Below, piece after piece: positions 21,061 to 34,446 of a stretch of DNA of 64,000 nt; the first letter of the stretch is position 1; the number at the start of each line of letters is the position of its first letter. Under the pieces are notes generated by a model. It saw only the letters and a program-made list of their open reading frames with translations, did no database searches and had not been told where the DNA came from. The DNA is from Bostrychus sinensis (taxonomy: Eukaryota; Chordata; Actinopteri; Gobiiformes; Eleotridae), in the NCBI GenBank assembly GCA_020698575.1, contig CM036245.1:1382120-1446119 (forward strand), in the 5' to 3' direction. The position numbers were made by a program, and so were the translations under genes.

Positions 21061-24000
21061 GAGTCCCACAGAGTCCCACAGAGTCCCACAGAGTCCTACA
21101 GAGTCCCACAGAGTCCCACAGAGTCCCACAGAGTCCCACAGAGTCCTACAGAGTCCCACAGAGTCCTACAGAGTCCCACAGAGTCCCACAGAGTCCTACA
21201 GAGTCCCACAGAGTCCCACAGAGTCCCACAGAGTCCCACAGAGTCCTACAGAGTCCCACAGAGTCCCACAGAGTCCCACAGAGTCCCACAGAGTCCTACA
21301 GAGTCCCACAGAGTCCTACAGAGTCCCACAGAGTCCCACAGAGTCCTACAGAGTCCCACAGAGTCCCACAGAGTCCTACAGAGTCCCACAGAGTCCCACA
21401 GAGTCCTACAGAGTCCCACAGAGTCCTACAGAGTCCCACAGAGTCCCACAGAGTCCTACAGAGTCTCACAGAGTCCCACAGCGTCCCACAGAGTCTCACA
21501 GAGTCCCACAGAGTCCCACAGAGTCCTACAGAGTCCTACAGAGTCCCACAGAGTCCTACAGAGTCCCACAGAGTCCCACAGAGTCTCACAGAGTCCTACA
21601 GAGTCCTACAGAGTCCCACAGAGTCCTACAGAGTCCCACAGAGTCCCACAGAGTCCTACAGAGTCTCACAGAGTCCCACAGCGTCCCACAGAGTCTCACA
21701 GAGTCCTACAGAGTCCCACAGAGTCCTACAGAGTCCCACAGAGTCCCACAGAGTCCCACAGAGTCCTACAGAGTCCTACAGAGTCCCACAGAGTCCCACA
21801 GAGTCCTACAGAGTCCTACAGAGTCCCACAGAGTCCCACAGAGTCCTACAGAGTCCTACAGAGTCCCACAGCGTCCCACAGAGTCCCACAGAGTCCTACA
21901 GAGTCCTACAGAGTCCCACAGAGTCCCACAGAGTCCTACAGAGTCCCACAGAGTCCCACAGAGTCCCACAGAGTCCTACAGAGCCCCACAGAGTCCCACA
22001 GAGTCCCACAGAGTCCTACAGAGCCCCACAGAGTCCCACAGAGTCCTACAGAGTCCTACAGAGCCCCACAGAGTCCCACAGAGTCCCACAGAGTCCTACA
22101 GAGCCCCACAGAGTCCCACAGAGTCCCACAGAGTTCTACAGAGTCCAACAGAGCCCCACAGAGTCCCCCAGAGTCCTACAGAGTCCCACAGAGTCCTACA
22201 GAGTCCCACAGAGTCCCACAGAGTCCCACAGAGTCCTACAGAGTCCCACAGAGTCCCACAGAGTCCCACAGAGTCCTACAGAGCCCCACAGAGTCCCACA
22301 GAGTCCCACAGAGTCCTACAGAGTCTCACAGAGTCCCACAGCGTCCCACAGAGTCCCACAGAGTCCTACAGAGTCCTACAGAGTCCCACAGAGTCCTACA
22401 GAGTCCCACAGAGTCCCACAGAGTCTCACAGAGTCCTACAGAGTCCTACAGAGTCCCACAGAGTCCTACAGAGTCCCACAGAGTCCCACAGAGTCCTACA
22501 GAGTCTCACAGAGTCCCACAGCGTCCCACAGAGTCCTACAGAGTCCTACAGAGTCCCACAGAGTCCCACAGAGTCCTACAGAGTCCTACAGAGTCCCACA
22601 GCGTCCCACAGAGTCCCACAGAGTCCTACAGAGTCCTACAGAGTCCCACAGAGTCCCACAGAGTCCTACAGAGTCCCACAGAGTCCCACAGAGTCCCACA
22701 GAGTCCTACAGAGCCCCACAGAGTCCCACAGAGTCCCACAGAGTCCTACAGAGTCCCACAGAGTCCCACAGAGTCCTACAGAGTCCCACAGCGTCCCACA
22801 GAGTCCCACAGAGTCCTACAGAGTCCTACAGAGTCCCACAGAGTCCCACAGAGTCCTACAGAGTCTCACAGAGTCCCACAGCGTCCCACAGAGTCTCACA
22901 GAGTCCCACAGAGTCCCACAGAGTCCTACAGAGTCCTACAGAGTCCCACAGAGTCCTACAGAGTCCCACAGAGTCCCACAGAGTCTCACAGAGTCCTACA
23001 GAGTCCTACAGAGTCCCACAGAGTCCTACAGAGTCCCACAGAGTCCCACAGAGTCCTACAGAGTCTCACAGAGTCCCACAGCGTCCCACAGAGTCTCACA
23101 GAGTCCTACAGAGTCCCACAGAGTCCCACAGAGTCCCACAGAGTCCTACAGAGTCCTACAGAGTCCCACAGAGTCCCACAGAGTCCTACAGAGTCCTACA
23201 GAGTCCCACAGAGTCCCACAGAGTCCTACAGAGTCCTACAGAGTCCCACAGCGTCCCACAGAGTCCCACAGAGTCCTACAGAGTCCTACAGAGTCCCACA
23301 GAGTCCCACAGAGTCCTACAGAGTCCCACAGAGTCCCACAGAGTCCCACAGAGTCCTACAGAGCCCCACAGAGTCCCACAGAGTCTCACAGAGTCCCACA
23401 GCGTCCCACAGAGTCTCACAGAGTCCCACAGAGTCCCACAGAGTCCTACAGAGTCCTACAGAGTCCCACAGAGTCCTACAGAGTCCCACAGAGTCCCACA
23501 GAGTCTCACAGAGTCCTACAGAGTCCTACAGAGTCCCACAGAGTCCTACAGAGTCCCACAGAGTCCCACAGAGTCCTACAGAGTCTCACAGAGTCCCACA
23601 GCGTCCCACAGAGTCTCACAGAGTCCTACAGAGTCCCACAGAGTCCCACAGAGTCCCACAGAGTCCTACAGAGTCCTACAGAGTCCCACAGAGTCCCACA
23701 GAGTCCTACAGAGTCCTACAGAGTCCCACAGAGTCCCACAGAGTCCTACAGAGTCCTACAGAGTCCCACAGCGTCCCACAGAGTCCCACAGAGTCCTACA
23801 GAGTCCTACAGAGTCCCACAGAGTCCCACAGAGTCCTACAGAGTCCCACAGAGTCCCACAGAGTCCCACAGAGTCCTACAGAGCCCCACAGAGTCCCACA
23901 GAGTCCCACAGAGTCCTACAGAGCCCCACAGAGTCCCACAGAGTCCTACAGAGTCCTACAGAGCCCCACAGAGTCCCACAGAGTCCCACAGAGTCCTACA

Positions 24001-27000
24001 GAGCCCCACAGAGTCCCACAGAGTCCCACAGAGTTCTACAGAGTCCAACAGAGCCCCACAGAGTCCCCCAGAGTCCTACAGAGTCCCACAGAGTCCTACA
24101 GAGTCCCACAGAGTCCCACAGAGTCCCACAGAGTCCTACAGAGTCCCACAGAGTCCCACAGAGTCCCACAGAGTCCTACAGAGCCCCACAGAGTCCCACA
24201 GAGTCCCACAGAGTCCTACAGAGTCTCACAGAGTCCCACAGCGTCCCACAGAGTCCCACAGAGTCCCACAGAGTCCCACAGAGTCCCACAGAGTCCTACA
24301 GAGTCCCACAGAGTCCCACAGAGTCCTACAGAGTCCTACAGAGTCCCACAGAGTCCCACAGAGTCCTACAGAGCCCCACAGAGTCCCACAGAGTCCCACA
24401 GAGTCCCACAGAGTCCCACAGAGTCCTACAGAGTCCCACAGCGTCCCACAGAGTCCCACAGAGTCCCACAGAGTCCTACAGAGTCCTACAGAGTCCCACA
24501 GAGTCCCACAGAGTCCTACAGAGCCCCACAGAGTCCCACAGAGTCCCACAGAGTCCCACAGAGTCCCACAGAGTCCTACAGAGCCCCACAGAGTCCCACA
24601 GAGTCCTACAGAGTCCCACAGAGTCCCACAGAGTCCCACAGAGTCCCACAGAGTCCTACAGAGCCCCACAGAGTCCCACAGAGTCCCACAGAGTCCTACA
24701 GAGCCCCACAGAGTCCCACAGAGTCCTACAGAGTCCTACAGAGCCCCACAGAGTCCCACAGAGTCCCACAGAGTCCTACAGAGCCCCACAGAGTCCCACA
24801 GAGTCCCACAGAGTCCTACAGAGTCCCACAGAGTCCCACAGAGTCCCACAGAGTCCCACAGAGTCCTACAGAGCCCCACAGAGTCCCACAGAGTCCCACA
24901 GAGTCCCACAGAGTCCCACAGCGTCCCACAGAGTCCCACAGAGTTCTACAGAGTCCTACAGAGTCCCACAGAGTCCCACAGAGTCCTACAGAGCCCCACA
25001 GAGTCCCACAGAGTCCCACAGAGTCCTACAGAGCCCCACAGAGTCCCACAGAGTCCTACAGAGTCCTACAGAGCCCCACAGAGTCCCACAGAGTCCCACA
25101 GAGTCCCACAGAGTCCTACAGAGTCCTACAGAGTCCCACAGAGTCCCACAGAGTCCTACAGAGTCCCACAGAGTCCCACAGAGTCCCACAGAGTCCTACA
25201 GAGTCCCACAGAGTCCTACAGAGTCCCACAGAGTCCCACAGAGTCCTACAGAGTCTCACAGAGTCCCACAGCGTCCCACAGAGTCTCACAGAGTCCTACA
25301 GAGTCCCACAGAGTCCCACAGAGTCCCACAGAGTCCTACAGAGTCCTACAGAGTCCCACAGAGTCCCACAGAGTCCTACAGAGTCCTACAGAGTCCCACA
25401 GAGTCCCACAGAGTCCTACAGAGTCCTACAGAGTCCCACAGCGTCCCACAGAGTCCCACAGAGTCCCACAGAGTCCTACAGAGTCCCACAGAGTCCCACA
25501 GAGTCCTACAGAGTCCCACAGAGTCCCACAGAGTCCCACAGAGTCCTACAGAGCCCCACAGAGTCCCACAGAGTCCCACAGAGTCCTACAGAGCCCCACA
25601 GAGTCCCACAGAGTCCTACAGAGTCCTACAGAGCCCCACAGAGTCCCACAGAGTCCCACAGAGTCCTACAGAGCCCCACAGAGTCCCACAGAGTCCCACA
25701 GAGTTCTACAGAGTCCAACAGAGCCCCACAGAGTCCCCCAGAGTCCTACAGAGTCCCACAGAGTCCTACAGAGTCCCACAGAGTCCCACAGAGTCCCACA
25801 GAGTCCTACAGAGTCCCACAGAGTCCCACAGAGTCCCACAGAGTCCTACAGAGCCCCACAGAGTCCCACAGAGTCCCACAGAGTCCTACAGAGTCTCACA
25901 GAGTCCCACAGCGTCCCACAGAGTCCCACAGAGTCCTACAGAGTCCTACAGAGTCCCACAGAGTCCTACAGAGTCCCACAGAGTCCCACAGAGTCTCACA
26001 GAGTCCTACAGAGTCCTACAGAGTCCCACAGAGTCCTACAGAGTCCCACAGAGTCCCACAGAGTCCTACAGAGTCTCACAGAGTCCCACAGCGTCCCACA
26101 GAGTCCCACAGAGTCCCACAGAGTCCCACAGAGTCCTACAGAGTCCTACAGAGTCCCACAGCGTCCCACAGAGTCCCACAGAGTCCTACAGAGTCCTACA
26201 GAGTCCCACAGAGTCCCACAGAGTCCTACAGAGTCCCACAGAGTCCCACAGAGTCCCACAGAGTCCTACAGAGCCCCACAGAGTCCCACAGAGTCCCACA
26301 GAGTCCCACAGAGTCCCACAGAGTCCTACAGAGTCCCACAGCGTCCCACAGAGTCCCACAGAGTCCTACAGAGTCCTACAGAGTCCCACAGAGTCCCACA
26401 GAGTCCTACAGAGTCCCACAGAGTCCCACAGAGTCCCACAGAGTCCTACAGAGCCCCACAGAGTCCCACAGAGTCCCACAGAGTCCTACAGAGCCCCACA
26501 GAGTCCCACAGAGTCCTACAGAGTCCTACAGAGCCCCACAGAGTCCCACAGAGTCCCACAGAGTCCTACAGAGCCCCACAGAGTCCCACAGAGTCCCACA
26601 GAGTCCCACAGAGCCCCACAGAGTCCCACAGAGTCCCACAGAGTCCTACAGAGCCCCACAGAGTCCCACAGAGTCCTACAGAGTCCTACAGAGTCCCACA
26701 GAGTCCCACAGAGTCCCACAGAGTCCCACAGAGTCCTACAGAGCCCCACAGAGTCCCACAGAGTCCCACAGAGTCCCACAGAGTCCTACAGAGCCCCACA
26801 GAGTCCCACAGAGTCCCACAGAGTCCCACAGAGTCCTACAGAGCCCCACAGAGTCCCACAGAGTCCCACAGAGTCCTACAGAGTCCCACAGAGTCCCACA
26901 GAGTCCTACAGAGTCCTACAGAGTCCCACAGAGTCCCACAGAGTCCTACAGAGCCCCACAGAGTCCCACAGAGTCCCACAGAGTCCCACAGAGTCCCACA

Positions 27001-27330
27001 GAGTCCTACAGAGTCCCACAGAGTCCCACAGAGCCCCACAGAGTCCCACAGAGTCCTACAGAGTCCCACAGAGTCCTACAGAATCCTACAGAGTCCCACA
27101 GAGTCCCACAGAGTCCCACAGAGTCCTACAGAGTCCCACAGAGCCCCACAGAGTCCTACAGAATCCTACAGAGTCCCACAGAGTCCCACAGAGTCCCACA
27201 GAGTTCTACAGAGTCCCACAGAGTCCCACAGAGTCCCACAGAATCCTACAGAGTCCCACAGAGCCCCACAGAGTCCCACAGAGTCCCACAGAGTCCCACA
27301 GAGTCCCACAGAGTCCCACAGAGTCCTACA
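21061..27330. repeat. 6.3-kb 10-bp satellite GAGTCCYACA
   Basis: About 627 units of GAGTCCCACA or GAGTCCTACA, with rarer GAGTCTCACA, GCGTCCCACA, GAGCCCCACA, GAGTTCTACA and GAATCCTACA. No insertion or deletion changes the 10-bp register anywhere. Rare-variant blocks recur in the same order (GAGTTCTACA followed by GAGTCCAACA at 22131, 24031 and 25701), showing higher-order duplication. Minus-strand frames of up to 147 codons (GLCGTLWDSV) are artefacts. Confidence 0.98.
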
Positions 27331-28950
27331 GAGTCCTGCCTGAAGTCTATTGGACTCCAGGATCATGTGGACTGGGTTTGGGCGACCACAGAATGAGCCT
27401 AAAGCCGCAGGATACTTAACACAGAGAGAGAGAGAGAGATTTCTGCCCCCGTCTAACGGCCCCAGAGTGTTTAGAAGAAGGACGATGGGAAACAGGGGAC
27501 TGGCTTTGTTTATTTTTGCATGTTTTTGGTGAGTCATGTTAGGACCCGGGGCACAAGGGTCACAACTGACGAGGACGCACCAGACAGAAGAACAAAACTC
27601 AGAAGAACGTCTGACTAAACAAGAATGAATGAAAGATTAAACCGACCGACGAGACCAGAACCAAGAACTGAAGCTAAACAAACAAAAACTGGAGAGGCTT
27701 CAGACCTACAAACTAACCCCAGACACCACGGAAAAGCAAATAAAGCACAACAAAACAACAAAACAAACAAACAAACAAACATGTCATGCAGCATCATTTG
27801 TCTGCAGTAACCCCATACTTGCTCTTGTTTTTGTGAGTGTCCTGCTCTGCTCTGTTCAGAGGGGTCCACTGACTGGGACCACAGCGCTGTGAGGCGTTCA
27901 AGTGGTGTGGGGATTTACCACCAGCGCTAAATACTAAACACAGATCATTTACACGGTGATCATAGGTTTACCAATAAACATAAACCCTAACACTTTTACT
28001 TTTCTGATGTTAGAGAAAGCGTTCTTCATGTGGAGACTGTGCTTCACTCAGCTCTCTCTCTGAACATTAGACTCATGATCTGTAGAGCTGCACAGTATAT
28101 CGCAAAATTATCGTTATCGCGATATCAGCAAACACAATATCTGTATTGCAAGAATCTAAATATATCACAATAACGCTGTGGTCTTCATCTGACAGAGATT
28201 TACACTGAAGAATCATTTTCCACCAGAGCCTTAAAAGAACATGTGTTGTGACTAAATAAAAATGTTTAAAAAGTCCAGTTTTAGTGGTGATTTAATTAAT
28301 TTAGTCACAGCTTAGCCTTGTTTTATTCCAGGTTTAGTCTGAGTTAAGTTCTGACTTGTAAATACAGGAACTTACATTTTTGTGAAATGTAGTGAATTTA
28401 ACTTACCATATTCCAAAAGTAGGCTCTGGTTTCAAATATCGCAATAATCTCGTTATCGCAATTTTCAACACAGTTATCAAATATCGCATGTTTTCTGCCT
28501 AATGTTCAGTTTAGTCCTGAGTGCAGGTAAACGCCTCATCAGTTTAATCTCACATTTACAGAAACTCAGATAAATACCCCCCACAGTCAGAGTCCTGGGT
28601 TTACAGAAGTCTAAAATAAACCTGGACTAAACAAGAGACTAAACCAGGTCTAACCCAGGACTAAACAACAGAGTAAAACCAGACTGGAGCTAATCCAGAT
28701 CACAACAGTTTTCTACGTCACTTGTTTTGTGTGAAAAGTTAAATATGTCTCATTCTTTCTCGGAGCTTCAGCCAAAAACACAGCAGAGACAATGGACAGA
28801 CAAGTCCCAGCAGAGCTGTAACCTTCAGCTGTCACTCAGGAGGACTGCGTTTCCCAGAATCCACCTCTGTGCTCCTCTCACAATGGACTCGCATCAGGTT
28901 TATGAGCCGAGGCTGTGACCCTGAGACAGAAATAAGACCACAAGACACAA
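27331..28950. other. unique sequence with one dispersed-repeat relic
   Basis: No gene is supported. A short GA tract lies near 27425-27440 and an AAAC tract near 27750-27780. From about 28085 to 28500 paired motifs (ATCGTTATCGCGATATC and TCTCGTTATCGCAATTTT) resemble the ends of a degraded transposon. Open frames at 27350-27532, 27615-27869 and 28727-28918 carry no motif. Confidence 0.5.
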
Positions 28951-28954
28951 GGAC

Positions 28955-29216
28955 AGAGACAGGGACAGGGACAGGGACAGGGACAGAGACAGGGACAGAG
29001 ACAGGGACAGAGACAGAGACAGAGGCAGAGACAGGGACAGGGACAGGGACAGAGACAGGGACAGAGACAGAGACAGAGACAGAGTCAGGGACAGAGACAG
29101 AGACAGAGACAGGGACAGAGACAGAGACAGAGACAGAGACAGAGTCAGGGACAGAGACAGAGACAGAGACAGAGACAGAGACAGAGTCAGAGACAGAGAC
29201 AGAGTCAGGGACAGAA
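28955..29216. repeat. 6-bp minisatellite GGACAG/AGACAG
   Basis: About 43 hexamers with GAGTCAG interruptions. It reads Thr-Gly/Thr-Glu in one + frame, an artefact. Confidence 0.96.
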
Positions 29217-29423
29217 GAACTGGGTCAGGATGGGAGGACTCAAGAGGGCTGGACCAGGACTAAACCAGGACCAAAACCAGTGTTTGCTCTCGCAGAGAGT
29301 CGCTGTTATCCCAAGAATTTCCAGGCTTTATTTCTCATTGCATGGTTTAAACCAAGATTTAGACCAGGACCAAACCAGGACCAAACCAGATCATACATGT
29401 CCCTGTTCCAAGTTCTTGTTCTT

Positions 29424-29500
29424 TGCTCGGTGCTGGTCCTGGTCCTGTCCTGGTCCTGGTCCTGGTCCTGGTCCTGGTCCTGGTCCTGCTCCTGGTCTGC
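29424..29500. repeat. 6-bp minisatellite TGGTCC
   Basis: Tandem CTGGTC hexamers. A short spacer separates it from the related array at 29585. Confidence 0.9.
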
Positions 29501-29584
29501 AGGAGGTGTCCTGGGAAACTCTCAGATTTACATTCTGGGTTCATGTTTGTGTAAGGCTTACTCTGCTGCCCTGGGTCCGGTCTG

Positions 29585-29659
29585 CCAGGCTCTGGTCCAG
29601 GCTCTGGTCCTGGGTCTGGGCCTGGCTCTGGTCCTGGCTCTGGTCCTGGCTTTGGTCCT

Positions 29660-29715
<56 letters not shown>

Positions 29716-29816
29716 TCCTGGCTCTGGTCCTGGGTCTGGTCCTGGCTCTTGTCCTGGCTCTGGTCCTGGGTCTGGTCCTGGGTCTGGTCCTGGCTCTGGT
29801 CCTGGCTCTGGTTCTT
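29585..29816. repeat. 12-bp minisatellite TCTGGTCCTGGG
   Basis: About 19 units of TCTGGTCCTGGG or TCTGGTCCTGGC. Frames on + read LVLGLVLA or WSWVWSW repeats and are artefacts. Confidence 0.95.
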
Positions 29817-31663
29817 AGTTGGTTTTGTAGTTGAACTGAATTTTATTCCTTATCATTTTATTGTGGGTTTATTTTTCTACTTATTCTGCTTTTCATTTGT
29901 TAAATGACTCGTTTTTCTTAATTATTTTACTCCCACGTTTATGGCACGTGTTATAAAATCAGTTTCATTATTTTATGTAGTTCTAATTAAATTTAAGCCC
30001 AAATAAGCTTTAATTATACACTTGTAAATATAATAATAATAAAAATATAGATTTTTACCATCAGCTTGGTATTAGCTTGGTATTAGCTCTTAGCTTAGCT
30101 TGGTATTAGCTTGGTATTAGCTGTTAGCTTAGCTTGGTATTAGCTGTTTTCAGTCAGTTTTATTTGCCAGAGCTGCTCGTGTTTTGGGAACAGAGTGAAC
30201 ATAAACTGTGAGCCCTGTAAAAGCTGCTGACTCATGACTTTACTGAAGGTTAAAATAATAACCTTAAGAAATTTTATAACATGGTTAAATAATAATATGA
30301 GCTTGTACCCTGTTCTACTGTGTGTCTGCAGTAGTATTCTGTCTGAGTAATCCTGTATGCTGAGGCGCTGCCCTCCTCCAGAGCTGAAAACGCTCGGTCT
30401 CACAGCTCTGCGCAGACTCGTGCTCCTCAGGTGCTCGTCTTTTTCGAGCTGAGAAGTTGTTTTTTTCCCCACTTGTTTGTGTTCATGTGCTTTTAGCTCA
30501 GACGTCTGGACACGCTTTTCATTTTATCCAGGCCTAAGTTAGCAATTCTGAATGATTTGTGGTTGGTGAACAATCCCTGAAGCGTCTCTTAAGAGTGGTT
30601 TTCTAAAAGCCTTATTTTTCTGCAGTTTGCACAAAATAAAGTTACAAAATTCTGTTCTCATCTGCAGCTGGATGCCATTTTTTTTGTGCCATTGACTCCC
30701 ATTAAAACAACATTTTTATTATACACTGTCACTGCAAAATAATTTCACATTTTTATCAAGGATTCATGATCGTGAGGGATTGGAATTTTAGTTTTTATTG
30801 CTTTTCCCTAGGTGGCGCCATTTCCCCATCAATGGTAGCCAGAGGTATACATGTGGAGATGGCCACATTAGTGTTTGTATAAATGACCAAGCCTACAAGG
30901 CAAATAAAAAACATTTATTGAACTAAAATGATTTGGGTGAGTTTTAGGGTTGTCATAAATTGGTGTGAAAGTGTTTGTTGAGAAATGAGTTTGTTTGTGT
31001 TTGCGTGAGCACAAATCCAAAATGTAGTTCTTACAGAGATGTGCACATCAGGGCAAAGTAGAAAAAGGTCCCAGACTGAGCAGAGGCAGAGGTTTGCGCC
31101 ACAGAAACTGGAATTTAAGGTTTACATTTCATAAACAGAATTAATGTTTGCTGTGTGTGATGAGGACTGAAGTTAATCATTGATATTTTTTCTATGGCAG
31201 TCTTTATTGGTGCATTTTTTGTGCTTAGGGCGAAAGGTGAGAGTAAAAAGTTAGGGCTGGAGGAGGATAAATAGCTTTTATCACAGCTCACAGTGAGGTT
31301 TAACGTCCTCACTGCACAAAAGCAGGGTTGATATTTTCTGCAAATACAGTTTTATCTAAAGACTTTGAATGTTAGGAGTAAAATGAATCAAAGGCAGTGA
31401 TGAGTATTTCTAACAGAGGTCTGTTCCTGCCATGCAAGCACATTTTTAGCAGCGTTTGGTCACAGAGCTCTTGTTTAAAGCATAAATGAATAATTCATCT
31501 GCTTCTCACAAACACAAAAAAAGTTAAAATAATGACTTCATCTGAAACACAGAGCATGAGAGCAGTTTTAGTCGCTCCTAATAAGGTCATGGCACTAAAC
31601 ACAATGAGATCACTTCCTCCCAGAACTCAAACCTCTGATTATGAACAAAATCCAGCTAAAACC
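29817..31663. other. unique sequence with dispersed repeats
   Basis: No gene. At 30060-30140 TTAGCTTGGTATTAGC is repeated. About 30300-30420 is an inverted copy of sequence at 60895-61035. The minus frame 30140-30472 covers that dispersed repeat and is not supported as a gene. Confidence 0.5.
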
Positions 31664-31795
31664 AGGAGTAAACCAGGACTAAACCAGGACTAAACCAGGA
31701 CTAAACCAGGACTAAACCAGGTCTAAACCAGGAGTAAACCAGGACTAAACCAGGACTAAACCAGGACTAAACCAGGACTAAGTGTAGACTAAAGC
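31664..31795. repeat. 12-bp minisatellite, unit GGACTAAACCAG (short)
   Basis: About ten units of the family that appears as CCTGGTTTAGTC elsewhere, here in the opposite orientation. Confidence 0.93.
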
Positions 31796-32009
31796 CAGGA
31801 TTAGTGAAGCCAGATTAGAGCTGGGCTAACGTGAGTCTGAAGGTTGGTTTACCGAGGTTTATTTGTGGATTATTTGTGGATTTTGAGGTTATTTCTGGAC
31901 CGAGACTTGGACCGAGACCGAGACTCAGAAACACCAGAAACAAATGAATAAATAAAGACGTCATTTTTGGCCCCGAGTCAAGAATGTGAGGCTGTAACAA
32001 GAGAGGAGC

Positions 32010-33530
32010 CCGAGACTAATACAGGACTAAACCAGGTCTGAACCAGGACTAAACCAGGACTGAACCAGGTCTGAACCAGGACTGAACCAGGACTAAACCA
32101 GGACTAAACCAGGACTGAACCAGGACTGAACCAGGTCTGAACCAGGACTAAACCAGGACTGAACCAGGTCTGAACCAGGACTGAACCAGGACTGAACCAG
32201 GTCTGAACCAGGACTGAACCAGGACTGAACCAGGACTGAACCAGGACTGAACCAGGACTGAACCAGGACTAAACCAGGACTAAACCAGGACTAAACCAGG
32301 ACTGAACCAGGTCTGAACCAGGACTGAACCAGGACTGAACCAGGACTGAACCAGGACTGAACCAGGACTGAACCAGGACTAAACCAGGACTGAACCAGGA
32401 CTGAACCAGGACTGAACCAGGTCAGAACCAGGACTAAACCAGGACTAAACCAGGACTAAACCAGGACTAAACCAGGACTAAACCAGGACTGAACCAGGAC
32501 TAAACCAGGTCTGAACCAGGACTGAACCAGGACTGAACCAGGACTGAACCAGGACTGAACCAGGACTAAACCAGGACTAAACCAGGACTGAACCAGGTCA
32601 GAACCAGGACTAAACCAGGACTAAACCAGGACTAAACCAGGACTAAACCAGGACTGAACCAGGACTGAACCAGGTCAGAACCAGGACTGAACCAGGACTG
32701 AACCAGGACTAAACCAGGACTAAACCAGGACTAAACCAGGTCTGAACCAGGTCTGAACCAGGACTGAACCAGGACTAAACCAGGTCTAAACCAGGACTAA
32801 ACCAGGTCTGAACCAGGTCTGAACCAGGACTGAACCAGGACTAAACCAGGACTAAACCAGGACTAAACCAGGACTAAACCAGGACTGAACCAGGTCAGAA
32901 CCAGGACTAAACCAGGACTAAACCAGGACTGAACCAGGACTGAACCAGGTCAGAACCAGGACTAAACCAGGACTAAACCAGGACTGAACCAGGTCAGAAC
33001 CAGGACTAAACCAGGACTAAACCAGGACTGAACCAGGACTGAACCAGGTCAGAACCAGGACTAAACCAGGACTAAACCAGGACTGAACCAGGACTGAACC
33101 AGGTCAGAACCAGGACTAAACCAGGACTAAACCAGGACTGAACCAGGACTGAACCAGGTCAGAACCAGGACTAAACCAGGACTAAACCAGGTCTAAACCA
33201 GGACTGAACCAGGACTGAACCAGGACTGAACCAGGTCAGAACCAGGACTAAACCAGGACTAAACCAGGACTGAACCAGGACTGAACCAGGTCTGAACCAG
33301 GTCTAAACCAGGACTAAACCAGGACTAAACCAGGACTGAACCAGGACTGAACCAGGACTGAACCAGGACTGAACCAGGACTAAACCAGGTCTGAACCAGG
33401 TCTGAACCAGGACTGAACCAGGACTGAACCAGGACTGAACCAGGACTGAACCAGGACTAAACCAGGTCTGAACCAGGTCTGAACCAGGTCTGAACCAGGT
33501 CTGAACCAGGTCTAAACCAGGACTACACAC
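32010..33530. repeat. 12-bp minisatellite, unit GGACTGAACCAG
   Basis: About 126 units of GGACTAAACCAG, GGACTGAACCAG, GGTCTGAACCAG and GGTCAGAACCAG. It is the reverse complement of the 2938 and 8971 arrays. A five-to-seven-unit block containing GGTCAGAACCAG recurs regularly between 32870 and 33250. Confidence 0.97.
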
Positions 33531-33603
33531 AGTGATAAACCTGAGTACCGCCAGCGTGACCTGTACCACAGTTTGAGAACCCCGTGGTTGAACCGGGGAC
33601 AGG

Positions 33604-33605
33604 AG

Positions 33606-33670
<65 letters not shown>

Positions 33671-33672
33671 TT
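33604..33672. repeat. (GGTCTC)n hexamer array
   Basis: About eleven GGTCTC units giving Gly-Leu and Thr-Glu shadow frames. Confidence 0.95.
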
Positions 33673-34446
33673 CGGTGGAGCCGGGTCCTCCTCTGAGTCC
33701 ACAGACGATGGAAAAGTGTGGCATCTGAAAACTCTCAGATATCACTGCCTCAGCGTTTCAGAGACGAAACTCCGTTAAAGACTTTACACCGAGACTAAAG
33801 AGTTCTATCTATAATCTATATCTACGAGGAGCCAAACCCTTTAAGAGGATCCATCCAGGAGCGTCTGGGCTTTTAGGCTCCTCTGTGTAGTCTTTGTGGA
33901 ATAACTAGGTCACAGAACAGACCTGGGCTTTTCTGCTGATCCTGGCTCTGCCTGAGAAGTGACGTTTGTCTGATTCTGGAGAACAATGCACAATACACAG
34001 CTCCTACAGAGGGAGGACTCTGAATAATGTTCCTCTCAACAACGACAGCAGCGAAAACTAAGGCAGGTTAACACAGAGACGGACCCAGTGCTGAGCCGAA
34101 CACTGCAGTACAAGTGTTTCTCTGTTGGTTTAACTTTAACAGAAGGAAATGTAAAGAAAATGCAGCCACAGTGAGAGGCTGACAATCAGGACTCGACTCA
34201 AGGTTCACGTTTATGACTCAGACTTAGACCTGGACTCGGACTGGATCATAGGTCCTGCTCTGGAGACGCAGTCAGGAGCAGAGCACGCCTCCTTCTGCAG
34301 ATGAATCCATGATCTTTCAGAGCGGGGTTAGGTTGTGTCACAGTCGCTGCTCTGTGGGAATCAGAGGCTGCTGCTGACTTTTCACTCAGAGAAACTCATA
34401 ACATTTAATCCTGGGCCAAGCAGCGACTTTCTCTAAAGCTGATACT
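33673..34446. other. unique sequence, no gene seen
   Basis: Single-copy-looking DNA between two arrays. I looked here for the missing claudin exon 1 (membrane segment followed by a W-GLW-C-C pattern) and did not find it. Confidence 0.5.

Noticed and set aside
21296..27537. Minus-strand GLCGTLWDSV repeat proteins
   Set aside because: They are segments of the 10-bp satellite between chance stop codons.
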